Shown: positions 8,515 through 18,175 of the stretch, piece after piece
Layout of the letters: the number at the start of each line of letters is the position of its first letter
Numbering within the stretch: the stretch's first letter is position 1
Source of the DNA: an uncultured Eubacteriales bacterium
Lineage (GTDB): Bacteria > Bacillota > Clostridia > Oscillospirales > Oscillospiraceae
Direction: 5' to 3'
NCBI GenBank assembly: GCA_900549545.1
Contig: URPA01000001.1
Coordinates: 62,001 to 126,000, forward strand
Length of the DNA: 64,000 bases
Position numbers and translations under genes: made by a program
Notes under the pieces: generated by a model
Seen by the model: only the letters and a program-made list of their open reading frames with translations
Databases searched by the model: none
Told to the model about the DNA's origin: nothing

Positions 8515-8703
8515 ATGATGCTTTATCCCCCTGTTGCTGAGCTTGTCGATAAGATAGGCAGCCGTTACCAGCTCGTGAACCTTGTTGCCAAGAGAGCCCG
8601 TGTTATCTCCGAGAATGCCGAGGAGAAGCAGGAGCCGCTCGAGCGCAAGCCTGTTTCCTCCGCCATTGACGAGGTTTACACCGGAAAGCTCAGCATAAAG
8701 TAA
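8515..8703 (+). CDS. rpoZ: RNA polymerase omega subunit
   Basis: 62 residues from the ATG at 8515, which has GGAG at 8501-8504; an in-frame TTG at 8506 sits too close to that site. The sequence contains PPVAELVDKIGSRYQLVNLVAKRAR, the conserved omega N-terminal helix pair, and a shortened C-terminus. Omega helps assemble the beta' subunit. A small hairpin (GCCGC-ATTT-GCGGC, 8482-8495) lies in the 40-base gap after gmk. The gmk-rpoZ-priA order is standard. Confidence 0.93.
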   Translation: MMLYPPVAELVDKIGSRYQLVNLVAKRARVISENAEEKQEPLERKPVSSAIDEVYTGKLSIK

Positions 8704-8719
8704 TTTTTCGGAGGGGTGC

Positions 8720-10966
8720 ATGGCGGCAAAAATTGCCAAAATAGCGGTTTCTGCCGCAACATACAGCATAGACAAGCCCTATGATTACCTTATCCCCGCC
8801 GAGCTTTTGGAAAAAGCCGTCCCGGGGGTGCGGGTTTACGTGCCCTTTTCAAGGGGCAACCGCCGCAGCGAGGGGATAATCCTCGCCGTGGAGGAGGGCA
8901 GCAGCCTTGATAAGCTTAAGAGCATCGAGGCGGTTCTGGATGATGAGCCGGTCTTGAAGCCCTGGCAGCTCAAGCTTGCTCTGTTTATGCGCGAGCGCTT
9001 TTTCTGTACCGTGTATGACGCGGCGCGGGCCCTGCTCCCCGCCGGGCTTTGGCTCAAGGAGGACGGGAAGCGCCGTGTAAACGATAAGACTGTTGAGATG
9101 GTGCGGCTTGCCGTATCCCCGGAGGACGCAGATGTCATCGCGGAGAATAAGCGCCGCCGCTCACCGATGCAGGCGGAGCTTTTGTCCGCGCTCTGCGGCT
9201 TTGAGGCCCTGCCAAGCCAGGACCTGATGCGCCACACCGGCGCGTCCCGCCAGTCGCTGAACGCCCTGCGCAAGGCGGGGCTTGTGGAGCTGTTTTACCT
9301 TGAGGTCTACCGCAGGCCGGAGACCTCATCAGTTGAAAGCCTGCCCATGCCGGAGCTCAATGACGCTCAGCGCCGGGCCTTTGAGGGTCTGAACGCCCTC
9401 GCCATGCAGGATAAAAGCGCGGCGGCGCTGCTTTTCGGCGTCACCGGCAGCGGCAAGACCAGCGTCTATATGCACCTTATCAGCCAGCAGCTTGAGATCG
9501 GCAAAAGCGCGATTCTCCTTGTACCGGAGATTGCGCTGACCCCTCAGATGCTCAGTACCTTTGCCGCGCGTTTCGGCGATAATATCGCCGTGCAGCACAG
9601 CAGCCTCTCCGTCGGGGAGCGCTATGACGAGTATAAGCGCATAAGGGACGGTAAGGCGCGGCTTGTTATAGGCACACGCAGCGCGGTTTTCGCCCCGGCG
9701 GAAAATCTGGGCCTTATCATCATCGACGAGGAGCAGGAGGAGAGCTACCGCTCGGAAAATACCCCGCGATATAACGCGCGAGATATTGCAAAATACCGTT
9801 GCTATAAATCAAACGCCCTGCTCCTCTTAGGCTCCGCAACGCCGGATATCCAGAGCCGCTACCTTGCAAAAACCGGCAAATACGCCTATTTTTCGCTCCC
9901 GGACCGCTATAATGAGCTGAGCATGCCCAAGGTGAAAATCGCGGACATGAAGCGGGAGCTTCGCCATGGAAATGGCGGGAATATCAGCTCTTTCCTGCGG
10001 GATGAGCTGCAAAAAAATATTGAAAACGGAGAGCAGAGCATTCTGCTCATCAACCGCCGCGGCGCGAACCGCCTCATCAGCTGCGGCGAATGCGGTTATA
10101 CCTTCCGCTGCCCGAGATGCAGCGTATCGCTGACCTACCACAGCAACAATAACCGCCTTATATGCCACCATTGCGGCTTCTCCCGGCGGCTGCCGGAGGA
10201 GTGCCCGGAATGCGGCGGCGCGTTCAAATTCGTCGGCGCGGGCACCCAGCTTGTGGAGCAGGAGCTTAACGAGCTTTTTCCGGGTGTACCCGTTATGCGG
10301 GTGGACACGGATACCGTCAGCCCCGCCGGCTCCCACGAGCGGCTGTTTGAAAAATTTCGCAATGAGAACATCCCCATCATGGTGGGGACGCAAATGGTCG
10401 CAAAGGGGCTCAATTTTGACAATGTGACCCTTGTTGGCGTCATTTCTGCCGACCAGAGCCTTTACGCCGGGGATTACAGGGCGGGAGAGAGAACCTTTTC
10501 CCTGATAACCCAGGTCATAGGCCGCAGCGGCAGGGCAAGCAAGGAGGGCAGAGCCGTCATCCAGACCTTTACGCCCGATAATGAGACGCTTATTCAGGCG
10601 GCAAAGCAGGATTATGAGGCCTTTTACTGCTCGGAAATTGAGCTGCGCAGGCTGCAAAATTCCCCACCGTTTACGGATGCGCTGGCTATAACCGCCTCCG
10701 GGGCGGACGAGGTGCAGGTCATCAACGCCTGCCGCTTTGCAAAGCAGCTTCTGGATAACGCCCCCGCCCGCTGCGGGATATCAACCCTTGGGCCGACGCC
10801 GCTTGCCGTAGTAAAGGTAAACAACCGATACAGGTACAGGGTCAACATCTGCTGCAAGGCTAATAACGAGGTTCGCGCCTGTGTGGCGGATGCGGTGATA
10901 AAATGCAGCAAGGACAGCCGCTTCAAAGGCGTGTCCGTCTTTGCGGACAATGACCCGGTGGATTGA
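8720..10966 (+). CDS. priA: Primosomal protein N', replication-restart helicase PriA
   Basis: 748 residues, normal for PriA. It restarts stalled replication forks by loading the replicative helicase. Domains in order: N-terminal 3'-DNA-binding domain and winged helix, helicase lobe 1 with Walker A GVTGSGKTSVYM (about 239-250), helicase lobe 2 carrying a zinc region with eight cysteines (CGECGYTFRCPRC and later CHHCGF, CPECGG), and a C-terminal domain. The Walker B box reads DEEQEESY where DEEH is usual, a His-to-Gln change. Shine-Dalgarno GGAGGGG precedes the ATG. Confidence 0.96.
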   Translation: MAAKIAKIAVSAATYSIDKPYDYLIPAELLEKAVPGVRVYVPFSRGNRRSEGIILAVEEGSSLDKLKSIEAVLDDEPVLKPWQLKLALFMRERFFCTVYDAARALLPAGLWLKEDGKRRVNDKTVEMVRLAVSPEDADVIAENKRRRSPMQAELLSALCGFEALPSQDLMRHTGASRQSLNALRKAGLVELFYLEVYRRPETSSVESLPMPELNDAQRRAFEGLNALAMQDKSAAALLFGVTGSGKTSVYMHLISQQLEIGKSAILLVPEIALTPQMLSTFAARFGDNIAVQHSSLSVGERYDEYKRIRDGKARLVIGTRSAVFAPAENLGLIIIDEEQEESYRSENTPRYNARDIAKYRCYKSNALLLLGSATPDIQSRYLAKTGKYAYFSLPDRYNELSMPKVKIADMKRELRHGNGGNISSFLRDELQKNIENGEQSILLINRRGANRLISCGECGYTFRCPRCSVSLTYHSNNNRLICHHCGFSRRLPEECPECGGAFKFVGAGTQLVEQELNELFPGVPVMRVDTDTVSPAGSHERLFEKFRNENIPIMVGTQMVAKGLNFDNVTLVGVISADQSLYAGDYRAGERTFSLITQVIGRSGRASKEGRAVIQTFTPDNETLIQAAKQDYEAFYCSEIELRRLQNSPPFTDALAITASGADEVQVINACRFAKQLLDNAPARCGISTLGPTPLAVVKVNNRYRYRVNICCKANNEVRACVADAVIKCSKDSRFKGVSVFADNDPVD

Positions 10967-11014
10967 AAACGAGAATTATTCCGCTTTTTTGCGGATTTGA
11001 ATGGAGAATATACG

Positions 11015-11512
11015 ATGGCGATTCGCAATATTTTGACCAAAGAGGACCCAACCCTGTATAAGCACTGCCGCCCGGTGACGGATTTTAACCCCAGGCTTCA
11101 CCAGCTGCTGGACGATATGCGCGAGACCCTCAGCCGTGCTGACGGCGTGGGCCTTGCCGCTCCGCAGGTGGGCGTTCTGCGCCGTGCGGTGCTTGTTATC
11201 GAGACAAACGTTGAAGAGGGTGAAGAGGAATACTTCATCGAGCTTATAAACCCTGAGATTATCGAGACCTCAGGCACCCAGCGCGGCGCCGAGGGCTGCC
11301 TGAGTGTTCCGGGAGAGTACGGCGTTGTGGAGCGGCCCATGGATGTGAAGGTCCGCGCGCAGGACAGGAATGGTGAGTGGTTTGAGGTTGAGGGCACGGG
11401 GCTTACCGCCCGCTGCTTCTGCCACGAGATTGACCATCTGGACGGCGTCGTGTTCACCTCCCGTGCTGAGCGCATGCTCAGCGAGGAGGAGCTGCAAAAC
11501 ATTCAGGGCTGA
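11015..11512 (+). CDS. def: Peptide deformylase
   Basis: 165 residues. Removes the N-formyl group from new proteins. All three motifs are intact: GVGLAAPQVG (motif 1), EGCLSVPG with the metal-binding cysteine (motif 2), and HEIDHLDG with the HExxH metal site (motif 3). ATG at 11015 is chosen because GGAG at 11003-11006 sits eight bases ahead; an in-frame TTG at 10997 lacks a site. It is paired with fmt, which adds the formyl group, as in most bacteria. Confidence 0.96.
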   Translation: MAIRNILTKEDPTLYKHCRPVTDFNPRLHQLLDDMRETLSRADGVGLAAPQVGVLRRAVLVIETNVEEGEEEYFIELINPEIIETSGTQRGAEGCLSVPGEYGVVERPMDVKVRAQDRNGEWFEVEGTGLTARCFCHEIDHLDGVVFTSRAERMLSEEELQNIQG

Positions 11513-11525
11513 CAGGAGGGCGTTT

Positions 11526-12446
11526 ATGCGCGTAGTTTTTATGGGGACGCCGGATTTCGCCGCCGCCTCCCTCAGTGAGCTTCTGGAGCAGGGCTTTGAC
11601 GTGGTGGGTGTTTTCACCCAGCCGGACAAGCCCAAGGGCCGCGGCATGGAGACGGGCTTCTCCCCGGTAAAGGAGATAGCCGTTGAGCACGATATCCCCG
11701 TGTTCCAGCCCGTAAAAATGCGGGACGGGACTGCTCTTAAACAAATTGAGGAGCTCCGCCCGGACATCCTCGCGGTGGTTGCCTACGGCAGGATTCTGCC
11801 TGATGATATCCTCGCTGTGCCGAAATATGGCGCGGTGAATGTCCACGGGTCGCTGCTGCCAAAGTACAGAGGGGCTGCCCCTATCCAGTGGTCGGTCATT
11901 AACGGCGATGAGCGCACCGGTGTTTCAACGATGTTCCTTGCAAGCGAGATGGATGCCGGGGACATTATCTATACCGAGGAGACCGAAATCGGCGAATATG
12001 AGACCTCCGGTGAGCTTTTTGACAGGCTCAAGCTCATGGGCGCAAGGCTTCTTGTAAAGACCCTGCGTGATATTGACGCGGGCACCGTGCCAAGACGGAC
12101 GCAGGAGCATGAAAAGGCAACCTACGCCCCGATGCTGGATAAATCCCTCTCTCCCATCGACTGGAACAGAGCGCCGAGGGTTATTTTGAAGCAGATTTAC
12201 GGGCTCCAGCCATGGCCGGTAGCCACGATGGAGCTTGAGGGTGCGATTTACCGCGTTTTTGCGGCGGACTATACCGATACAAAGACCGACAAGACCCCCG
12301 GGAGCGTTGTCTCCACCGACAAGGGCGGGATAGAAATCGCCTGCGCAGGCGGCGAGACGCTGCTGATAAAAGAGCTTCAGGCCCCCGGCAAAAAGCGCAT
12401 GGCGGCTGCAGATTTCCTGCGCGGCCACAAGCTGAAAATCGACTGA
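11526..12446 (+). CDS. fmt: Methionyl-tRNA formyltransferase
   Basis: 306 residues. Formylates initiator Met-tRNA. The N-terminal formyltransferase domain begins FMGTPDFAAASL and contains the HGSLLPKYRGAAPIQW catalytic region with its Asn-His-Asp elements; a smaller C-terminal OB-like domain follows from about residue 205. The frame is open upstream across def, but the ATG at 11526 matches the family start and has AGGAGGG at 11514-11520. The stop shares one base with the rsmB start. Confidence 0.96.
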   Translation: MRVVFMGTPDFAAASLSELLEQGFDVVGVFTQPDKPKGRGMETGFSPVKEIAVEHDIPVFQPVKMRDGTALKQIEELRPDILAVVAYGRILPDDILAVPKYGAVNVHGSLLPKYRGAAPIQWSVINGDERTGVSTMFLASEMDAGDIIYTEETEIGEYETSGELFDRLKLMGARLLVKTLRDIDAGTVPRRTQEHEKATYAPMLDKSLSPIDWNRAPRVILKQIYGLQPWPVATMELEGAIYRVFAADYTDTKTDKTPGSVVSTDKGGIEIACAGGETLLIKELQAPGKKRMAAADFLRGHKLKID

Positions 12447-13771
12447 TGGCACAGAATAACGCGAGACGCGCCGCCCTCGACGCGCTGGAGAGATGCCGAC
12501 GCAGCGGGGCATGGTCTGGTGCATCGGTCGATGGCGCGATAAAAAAATACGAGCTTGACAGGCGGGACGCCGCCCTTGCCGCGCGGCTCTGTCTGGGTGT
12601 GCTGCAAAACGCTGCCTGCCTGGATTTTTACGTCTCCAACTTTTCAAGCCGCAAGCTTTCGGATATTGAGCCAAAAACGCTGGATATTCTCCGCCTCGGG
12701 GCGTATCAGCTCTCGTTTATGGACAAGATACCTCCCTCCGCCGCCGTGGACGAGAGCGTGAAGCTCTGCAATCTCTGCGGCATGAAGAGAGCGTCGGGCT
12801 TTGTAAACGCGGTTTTGCGGCGCATGGCAGAAAACAGAGATAAGCTCCCCGAGCCGCCCGGAAAGGGGAGCGCCGAGTATCTGAGCGTAAAATACAGCTA
12901 CCCCGAGTGGCTGACAGAGCGGCTTATAGGTATTTGCGGCTATGATCAGGCGGAGAAGTTTTTCGAGATTTGCAACACCCCCGCGCCGCTGACGGTTCAG
13001 GTCAACACTCTGAAGCTAAGCACCGGAGAATATGAGCAGATGCTGAGTGATGCGGGGACAGATTATACTTCCGACAGCGCTCTTGAGGGCTGCATGTACA
13101 TTAATGGTGGCAGTGTTACTGAGCTTCCCGGCTATGATGAGGGGCTTTTCTATGTGCAGGACAAGGCCGCCCGCCTTGCCGCAGCTATCGCCGACCCGAA
13201 GCCCGGTATGCGCGTGCTTGACTGCTGCGCCGCCCCGGGCGGGAAGTCCTTTGCATCGGCTATATTGATGCAAAATCAGGGCGAGATACTCTCCCGTGAT
13301 ATCCACGAAAAAAAGCTTGGCCTTATCCGCTCCGGAGCGGAGAGGCTGGGGATAGACATCATCTCCACCGCTGCGGCGGATGCCCGTGAAAGTGATGCGC
13401 AGCTTATGGGCAAGTTTGACGTGGTTATATGCGATGTGCCCTGCTCCGGCATGGGTGTTATCCGCAAAAAGCCGGAGATTCGCCAGAAATCCCCGGCAGA
13501 GCTTGAGGGCTTGCCGAAGATTCAGCGGGAGATAATCAATAACGCAGCGACCTTTGTTAAGCCCGGCGGAGCGCTGCTGTACTCAACCTGCACGATATTT
13601 CCCGAGGAAAACGAGGATATCGTCAGGGCGTTTTTGGCGGAGAATGATGAGTTTCATGCGGAAGATTTCTCTCTCTGCGGCATAGAAAGCCGCGAGGGAA
13701 TGTATACATTTTTCCCGCAGATCGACGGGTCTGACGGATTTTTTACGGCGAAACTGAGAAGGAAAAGCTGA
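12446..13771 (+). CDS. rsmB: 16S rRNA (cytosine-967-C5)-methyltransferase RsmB
   Basis: 441 residues. An N-terminal NusB-like RNA-binding domain (first 130 residues) is joined to a Rossmann SAM methyltransferase domain with CCAAPGGKSF (motif I), the catalytic cysteine pair in DVPCSGMGV and YSTCTIFPEEN, and a C-terminal DGFFTAKL. It methylates C967 of 16S rRNA. Its start overlaps the fmt stop by one base (TGATG) and its own stop overlaps the rlmN ATG, showing tight coupling. Confidence 0.95.
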   Translation: MAQNNARRAALDALERCRRSGAWSGASVDGAIKKYELDRRDAALAARLCLGVLQNAACLDFYVSNFSSRKLSDIEPKTLDILRLGAYQLSFMDKIPPSAAVDESVKLCNLCGMKRASGFVNAVLRRMAENRDKLPEPPGKGSAEYLSVKYSYPEWLTERLIGICGYDQAEKFFEICNTPAPLTVQVNTLKLSTGEYEQMLSDAGTDYTSDSALEGCMYINGGSVTELPGYDEGLFYVQDKAARLAAAIADPKPGMRVLDCCAAPGGKSFASAILMQNQGEILSRDIHEKKLGLIRSGAERLGIDIISTAAADARESDAQLMGKFDVVICDVPCSGMGVIRKKPEIRQKSPAELEGLPKIQREIINNAATFVKPGGALLYSTCTIFPEENEDIVRAFLAENDEFHAEDFSLCGIESREGMYTFFPQIDGSDGFFTAKLRRKS

Positions 13772-14805
13772 TGGAGAAAGATATTCTTTCCATGCTCCCC
13801 GAGGAGCTGGAAGCCGCCCTTAAAGAGCTGGGTGAGCCAAAATACAGAGCCGGACAGATCTTCCAGTGGCTCAGCCGGGGCGTGCGGGATTTTGACGAGA
13901 TGAGCAATCTCTCAAAGCCTTTGCGCGAAAAGCTGAAGGCCGAGTTTCGGCTTTATAAGCCCAAGGCCGTGTCAAAACAGATCTCCGCACTGGACGGGAC
14001 GATAAAATACCTCTGGGAGCTGTTTGACGGCAACTGCGTGGAGACGGTCGTCATGAGCTATAAGCACGGCAACACCGTCTGCATTTCAAGTCAGGTCGGA
14101 TGTAGGCAGGGCTGCGCCTTCTGTGCGTCCACAATCGGCGGGCTTGTGCGCTGTCTCGAGCCGTCAGAGATGCTCGACGAGGTGCTGTTTTCCGAGATAG
14201 ACTCCGGCAAGCCTATTTCAAACATAGTTTTGATGGGTATAGGTGAGCCGCTTGATAATTTTGACAATGTGATGCGCTTTCTGGAGCTTGTGAACCACCC
14301 CAAGGGGCTGAACATCGGCATGAGGCACATTTCGCTCTCCACCTGCGGGATAATCGAGCGCTTTGATGAGCTTGCCGAGAGAAACATGCAGCTTACGCTG
14401 TCGGTATCTCTCCACGCGCCGGACGATGAGACGCGCTCTAAAATAATGCCCGCAAACCACGGCCGGGGTGTCGAAAAGCTCATGGACGCCTGCCGACGGT
14501 ATTATGACAAAACAGGGCGACGCATATCCTTTGAATACGCCATGATTGACGGCGTGAACGATACGGAGTATCACGCGCGGCTGCTTGCCAAAGAGGCAAG
14601 GAGCGTCAGCGCCCATGTAAATCTTATACCCCTCAACCGTGTGGAGGAGCGGCAGCAGTTTCGCCCGTCCACGTCGGGGCACATGAAGGCGTTTATAAAG
14701 ATACTTGAAGAGAGCGGCGTGAACGTGACTGTGCGCCGCAAGCTCGGCGGCGATGTGGACGCGTCCTGCGGCCAGCTTCGGCGCAGAAGGGAAAAGCTCA
14801 ATTAA
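13771..14805 (+). CDS. rlmN: Dual-specificity 23S rRNA/tRNA adenine-C2 methyltransferase RlmN
   Basis: 344 residues. A radical-SAM methyltransferase for A2503 of 23S rRNA and A37 of some tRNAs. The radical-SAM motif is CRQGCAFC (CX3CX2C, about residues 111-118); GIGEPLDNFD and the SLHAPDDETRSKIMPAN region are typical. The C-terminal cysteine in DASCGQLRR and the upstream catalytic Cys near SAHVN/RRKLGGDVD complete the active site. Gene order rsmB-rlmN-prpC-prkC is the standard Firmicute arrangement. Confidence 0.96.
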   Translation: MEKDILSMLPEELEAALKELGEPKYRAGQIFQWLSRGVRDFDEMSNLSKPLREKLKAEFRLYKPKAVSKQISALDGTIKYLWELFDGNCVETVVMSYKHGNTVCISSQVGCRQGCAFCASTIGGLVRCLEPSEMLDEVLFSEIDSGKPISNIVLMGIGEPLDNFDNVMRFLELVNHPKGLNIGMRHISLSTCGIIERFDELAERNMQLTLSVSLHAPDDETRSKIMPANHGRGVEKLMDACRRYYDKTGRRISFEYAMIDGVNDTEYHARLLAKEARSVSAHVNLIPLNRVEERQQFRPSTSGHMKAFIKILEESGVNVTVRRKLGGDVDASCGQLRRRREKLN

Positions 14806-14823
14806 AGGGGGGGCGGGCCAGCC

Positions 14824-15567
14824 ATGAAAAGCTTTGGCATAACCGACAAGGGCCAGTACAGAGCCGATAATCAGGACAGCTTCATAATTGAAAAGTGCGA
14901 CGCGCAAAACTGCCTGATCGCCGCGCTATGTGACGGCATGGGCGGGGCAAAGGCCGGCGGCCTTGCAAGCCAGCTTTCAAACAAGGCCTTCGTCTCCTAT
15001 GTTTACGCAAAGCTCACCTCCAGAGTCAAGCGCAGCATCAACCCCGAGCGCATGCTCAAGGACGCCTGCGCCGAGGCAAACGGCGTTGCCTATGAATACT
15101 CTCAGTTTGATGAGGAGTTCAGCGGCATGGGCACAACGATTGTCGGCGGTGTGATAAAGAACGACGGCAGCGGTTATATTATAAATGTCGGCGACAGCCG
15201 GGCATACAGAATATCGCGGCGCAGCGGTATCAGCCAGATAACCCGGGACCACTCACTGGTGGAGGATCTCGTCGAATTTGGCGCGATAACCCGAGAGCAG
15301 GCGCGAAACCACCCCCAAAAGAATGTCATAACCCGCGCGCTGGGCTCCGATGCCACGGTGGAGGCGGACTATTTCGAGTTCAAGCTCAGAAGCGGCGATG
15401 TGCTGCTGCTCTGCTCTGACGGGCTATCAAACATCGTTACCGATGAGGAGATGCTCGAGCAGGTCAGGGAGACAAACGAACCGGAATACCTCTGCCGGGC
15501 GCTGATGGACATGGCCCTTGAGCGGGGGGCAAGAGACAATGTCACCGTCGTGGCGGTGACGCGATAA
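14824..15567 (+). CDS. prpC: PP2C-type Ser/Thr protein phosphatase (Stp/PrpC)
   Basis: 247 residues. Metal-dependent phosphatase that reverses the action of the adjacent PASTA kinase. PP2C motifs are present in order: GQYRADNQDSF, CDGMGGAKAG, GMGTTIVGGV, GDSRAYRIS, DHSLVEDLV, CSDGLSNIV and RDNVTVVAV. The start has GGGGGGGC upstream. The stop is immediately followed by candidate starts for the kinase, so the two are co-translated. Confidence 0.95.
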   Translation: MKSFGITDKGQYRADNQDSFIIEKCDAQNCLIAALCDGMGGAKAGGLASQLSNKAFVSYVYAKLTSRVKRSINPERMLKDACAEANGVAYEYSQFDEEFSGMGTTIVGGVIKNDGSGYIINVGDSRAYRISRRSGISQITRDHSLVEDLVEFGAITREQARNHPQKNVITRALGSDATVEADYFEFKLRSGDVLLLCSDGLSNIVTDEEMLEQVRETNEPEYLCRALMDMALERGARDNVTVVAVTR

Positions 15568-15579
15568 ATGGAGAAGCAT

Positions 15580-17241
15580 ATGGATACTAACGATAAATAT
15601 ATCGGCAAGGTACTCGACGAGAGATACCGCATACAGAGCGTTATCGGCGAGGGCGGCATGGCCATGGTCTATAAGGCCACCGACCTGCGCCTTGACCGCA
15701 GCGTCGCGGTGAAGATAATGCGCGATGAGATGGCGGATGATGAGGAGTTTCGCTCCCGCTTCTGCGCGGAGTCGCACGCTGTCGCGATGCTCTCGCACCC
15801 CAATATTGTCGCGGTATACGATGTCAGCCACAGTGACGCTATGGAATACATAGTGATGGAGCTGGTAGACGGGATAACCCTCAAGCAGTATATCGACCGC
15901 AAAGGGGCGCTTGCGTGGAAAGAGGCGCTGCATTTTGCCCGCCAGATAGCAAAGGCCCTGTCACACGCCCATGAGCGCGGCATCATCCACCGGGATATTA
16001 AGCCCCAGAACATCATGCTTTTGCGCGACGGGACCATCAAGGTCGGGGACTTTGGCATTGCCGCTCTTGAAAATGAGATACACGAGGAGAACGGCCAGGC
16101 TATCGGTTCTATTCACTATATCGCACCCGAGCAGGCGAGGGGAGAATTTCCCGACGCGAGAAGCGATATATATTCCCTCGGCGTTGTGATGTATGAAATG
16201 CTCACGGGCGAAAAGCCCTATGTGGGCGAAACTCTTGGCGAGATTGCCGTTCAGCACATGAACGCGCAGCCTGTGCCGCCGCACGAAAAAAAGGCCGACA
16301 TTCCGCCCGAGCTTGAGCGCATTACCCTCAAGGCCATGAACGCGGATATTGCCGAGCGCTATCAGACCGCCGGTGAGCTGCTGGAAGACCTTGACAAGTT
16401 CGGCGCGGCCCAGCACCCGGATGAGCCGGATGAGCCGGAGCCTGTTGCACCTATAAAGACGAAGGAGCTCACAAAGAAAAAGTTCGTCCGCCGCAGAAGA
16501 AGGGCGGGGAAGGTCAGCTTTCTCACGGGCGTGTTTGCAGCGCTCGTGTCGGCGCTGCTGCTGTTCGCGTTTCTGTGGAACTTCTGGCTTGGCGATATTT
16601 TTGCCGAGGCTGAGCGGGTGGAGCTGCCGAACTTCGTTGGCATGGATTACAGCGCCATCACCTCTAATTCCGAGTACGCCTCCATGTATAATTTCAATGT
16701 GATTTTTGTGGTCGACCCCGAGGCCCAGCCCGGTGTCGTCACGGAGCAGAGCCCCAATGCCGGGCGCAGCATGATGCTCACACCGAGCGGCATCGAGGTG
16801 GAGCTGACGGTCAGCACCAATGAGTCTGTGGCTCCGGTCCCCGGCGTCAACGGTATGGATTACAGGGATGCCGTGAACACCATGTATCAGGTAGGCTTTA
16901 ATGTTGAGATAGAGAACACCCTTTCCGACGAGTTTACAAGGGATACCGTTATCAGCACAAGCCCCAATCAGGGCGAGGAGATGAGCATCGGCACGGTTAT
17001 ATATATGACCGTCAGCAGTGGCAGCGAGATACGCCAGGTGTCCGTGCCGAACTTTATCGGCCTTGACGAGAACACCGCCGCCGCTCAGATACTGGGCGCG
17101 GGACTCGTCTATGGCGGCAGTCAGCGCGTCCAGAGCGACCTTGACGCGGGCACGGTCATTGACCAGAGCGTCGCGGCGTTTACAAGCGTGGAGGAGCGGT
17201 CAAAGGTGGTGCTCACCGTTTCCGCCGGTGCGGAGGGCTGA
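15580..17241 (+). CDS. prkC: PASTA-domain Ser/Thr protein kinase (PrkC/StkP type)
   Basis: 553 residues from ATG 15580, which has GGAGAAG six bases ahead; an ATG at 15568 directly after the phosphatase stop is possible and adds four residues. Cytoplasmic kinase domain: GEGGMAMVYKA, AVKIM lysine, HRDIKPQNIM catalytic loop, DFGIA. A basic juxtamembrane stretch precedes one membrane segment (about 315-338), then three extracellular PASTA domains that sense muropeptides or lipid II. It regulates growth, division and, in Bacillus, spore germination. The following rsgA overlaps by one base. Confidence 0.95.
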   Translation: MDTNDKYIGKVLDERYRIQSVIGEGGMAMVYKATDLRLDRSVAVKIMRDEMADDEEFRSRFCAESHAVAMLSHPNIVAVYDVSHSDAMEYIVMELVDGITLKQYIDRKGALAWKEALHFARQIAKALSHAHERGIIHRDIKPQNIMLLRDGTIKVGDFGIAALENEIHEENGQAIGSIHYIAPEQARGEFPDARSDIYSLGVVMYEMLTGEKPYVGETLGEIAVQHMNAQPVPPHEKKADIPPELERITLKAMNADIAERYQTAGELLEDLDKFGAAQHPDEPDEPEPVAPIKTKELTKKKFVRRRRRAGKVSFLTGVFAALVSALLLFAFLWNFWLGDIFAEAERVELPNFVGMDYSAITSNSEYASMYNFNVIFVVDPEAQPGVVTEQSPNAGRSMMLTPSGIEVELTVSTNESVAPVPGVNGMDYRDAVNTMYQVGFNVEIENTLSDEFTRDTVISTSPNQGEEMSIGTVIYMTVSSGSEIRQVSVPNFIGLDENTAAAQILGAGLVYGGSQRVQSDLDAGTVIDQSVAAFTSVEERSKVVLTVSAGAEG

Positions 17242-18128
17242 TGGCAAGGGGCGTTATTATAAAGGCCTTGAGCGGCTTTTACTATGTGCAGACTGAGCAG
17301 GGCGTTATCGCCTGCCGCGCCAGAGGCAGATTCAGGGCCGACGGGACATCTCCCCTCGTCGGTGACAGAGTGAGCGTCCTCATTGAGGGCAGCGGAAAGG
17401 GCCGGGTAGAGAGCGTTGAGCCACGGCGCAACTGGTTCGTGCGCCCGGCGGTTGCGAATGTTGACGCGATAGTCTTTGCCGCGGCCAACACAAACCCGGT
17501 GACAGACCCGTTTTTGATTGACCGTGTGTCGGTTATCGCGGGCGCTGCCGGGTGTGAGCTTATTGTCTGCATCAACAAAACAGATATTGACGCGGCGGAG
17601 GAGCTGTATGATATCTACTCCAAAGCCGGCTTTACCGTCATCCGCACCAGCGCCGAGACCGGCGAGGGGATAGACGCGCTGCGTGAGGCTCTGCAAGGCA
17701 AGGTCAGCGCCTTCACCGGTAACTCCGGCGTTGGAAAATCCAGCCTGATCAACCGCCTGCTGCCCGATGCGGATATACCGACGGGGGAGGTCAGCGACAG
17801 GCTTGGCCGCGGCAAGCACACCACCCGCCATGTGGAGCTTTACGCGCTTAATAACGACAGCTTTGTAGCGGACACACCGGGCTTTGCTTCCTTTGATATT
17901 GAGATGATGCAGCCTATCGCCAAGGAGGAGCTTCAGCATCTTTTCATCGAGTTTGAGCCGTACATAGGCCGCTGCCGCTTTGCCGACTGCGCCCATCTGA
18001 AGGAGCCGGACTGCGCTGTGACCCGCGCGGTCGCCGCGGGGGAGATATCCGAAGTGAGGTATAAATCCTATGAGCGGCTGTATGACTTGACAGCGCGCCG
18101 CCTGCCGTGGGAGATAAAAGAAAAATAA
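17241..18128 (+). CDS. rsgA: Ribosome small-subunit-dependent GTPase RsgA
   Basis: 295 residues. Circularly permuted GTPase that acts late in 30S assembly. An N-terminal OB fold is followed by motifs in the permuted order: G4 (NKTD), G1 (GNSGVGKSSL), and G3 (DTPG). The C-terminal zinc site is CRFADCAHLKEPDC. It overlaps the prkC stop by one base. In Bacillus rpe and thiN follow before spoVM; here they are missing and a terminator is followed directly by the sporulation patch. Confidence 0.96.
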   Translation: MARGVIIKALSGFYYVQTEQGVIACRARGRFRADGTSPLVGDRVSVLIEGSGKGRVESVEPRRNWFVRPAVANVDAIVFAAANTNPVTDPFLIDRVSVIAGAAGCELIVCINKTDIDAAEELYDIYSKAGFTVIRTSAETGEGIDALREALQGKVSAFTGNSGVGKSSLINRLLPDADIPTGEVSDRLGRGKHTTRHVELYALNNDSFVADTPGFASFDIEMMQPIAKEELQHLFIEFEPYIGRCRFADCAHLKEPDCAVTRAVAAGEISEVRYKSYERLYDLTARRLPWEIKEK

Positions 18129-18134
18129 GCTTTC

Positions 18135-18163
18135 AAAGCCGAAGCCAACGAGCTTCGGCTTTT
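18135..18163 (+). terminator. Rho-independent terminator after rsgA
   Basis: A perfect 11-bp inverted repeat, AAAGCCGAAGC at 18135-18145 with GCTTCGGCTTT at 18152-18162 and a 6-base loop, ends in T residues. It marks the end of the long cdaA-to-rsgA run and isolates the sporulation genes that follow. Confidence 0.85.
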
Positions 18164-18175
18164 GCATATAATATG

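Noticed and set aside
15568..15579. ATG at 15568 as the prkC start
   Set aside because: It lies directly after the phosphatase stop with only a weak ribosome site, whereas ATG 15580 has GGAG six bases ahead. Either start is compatible with function.
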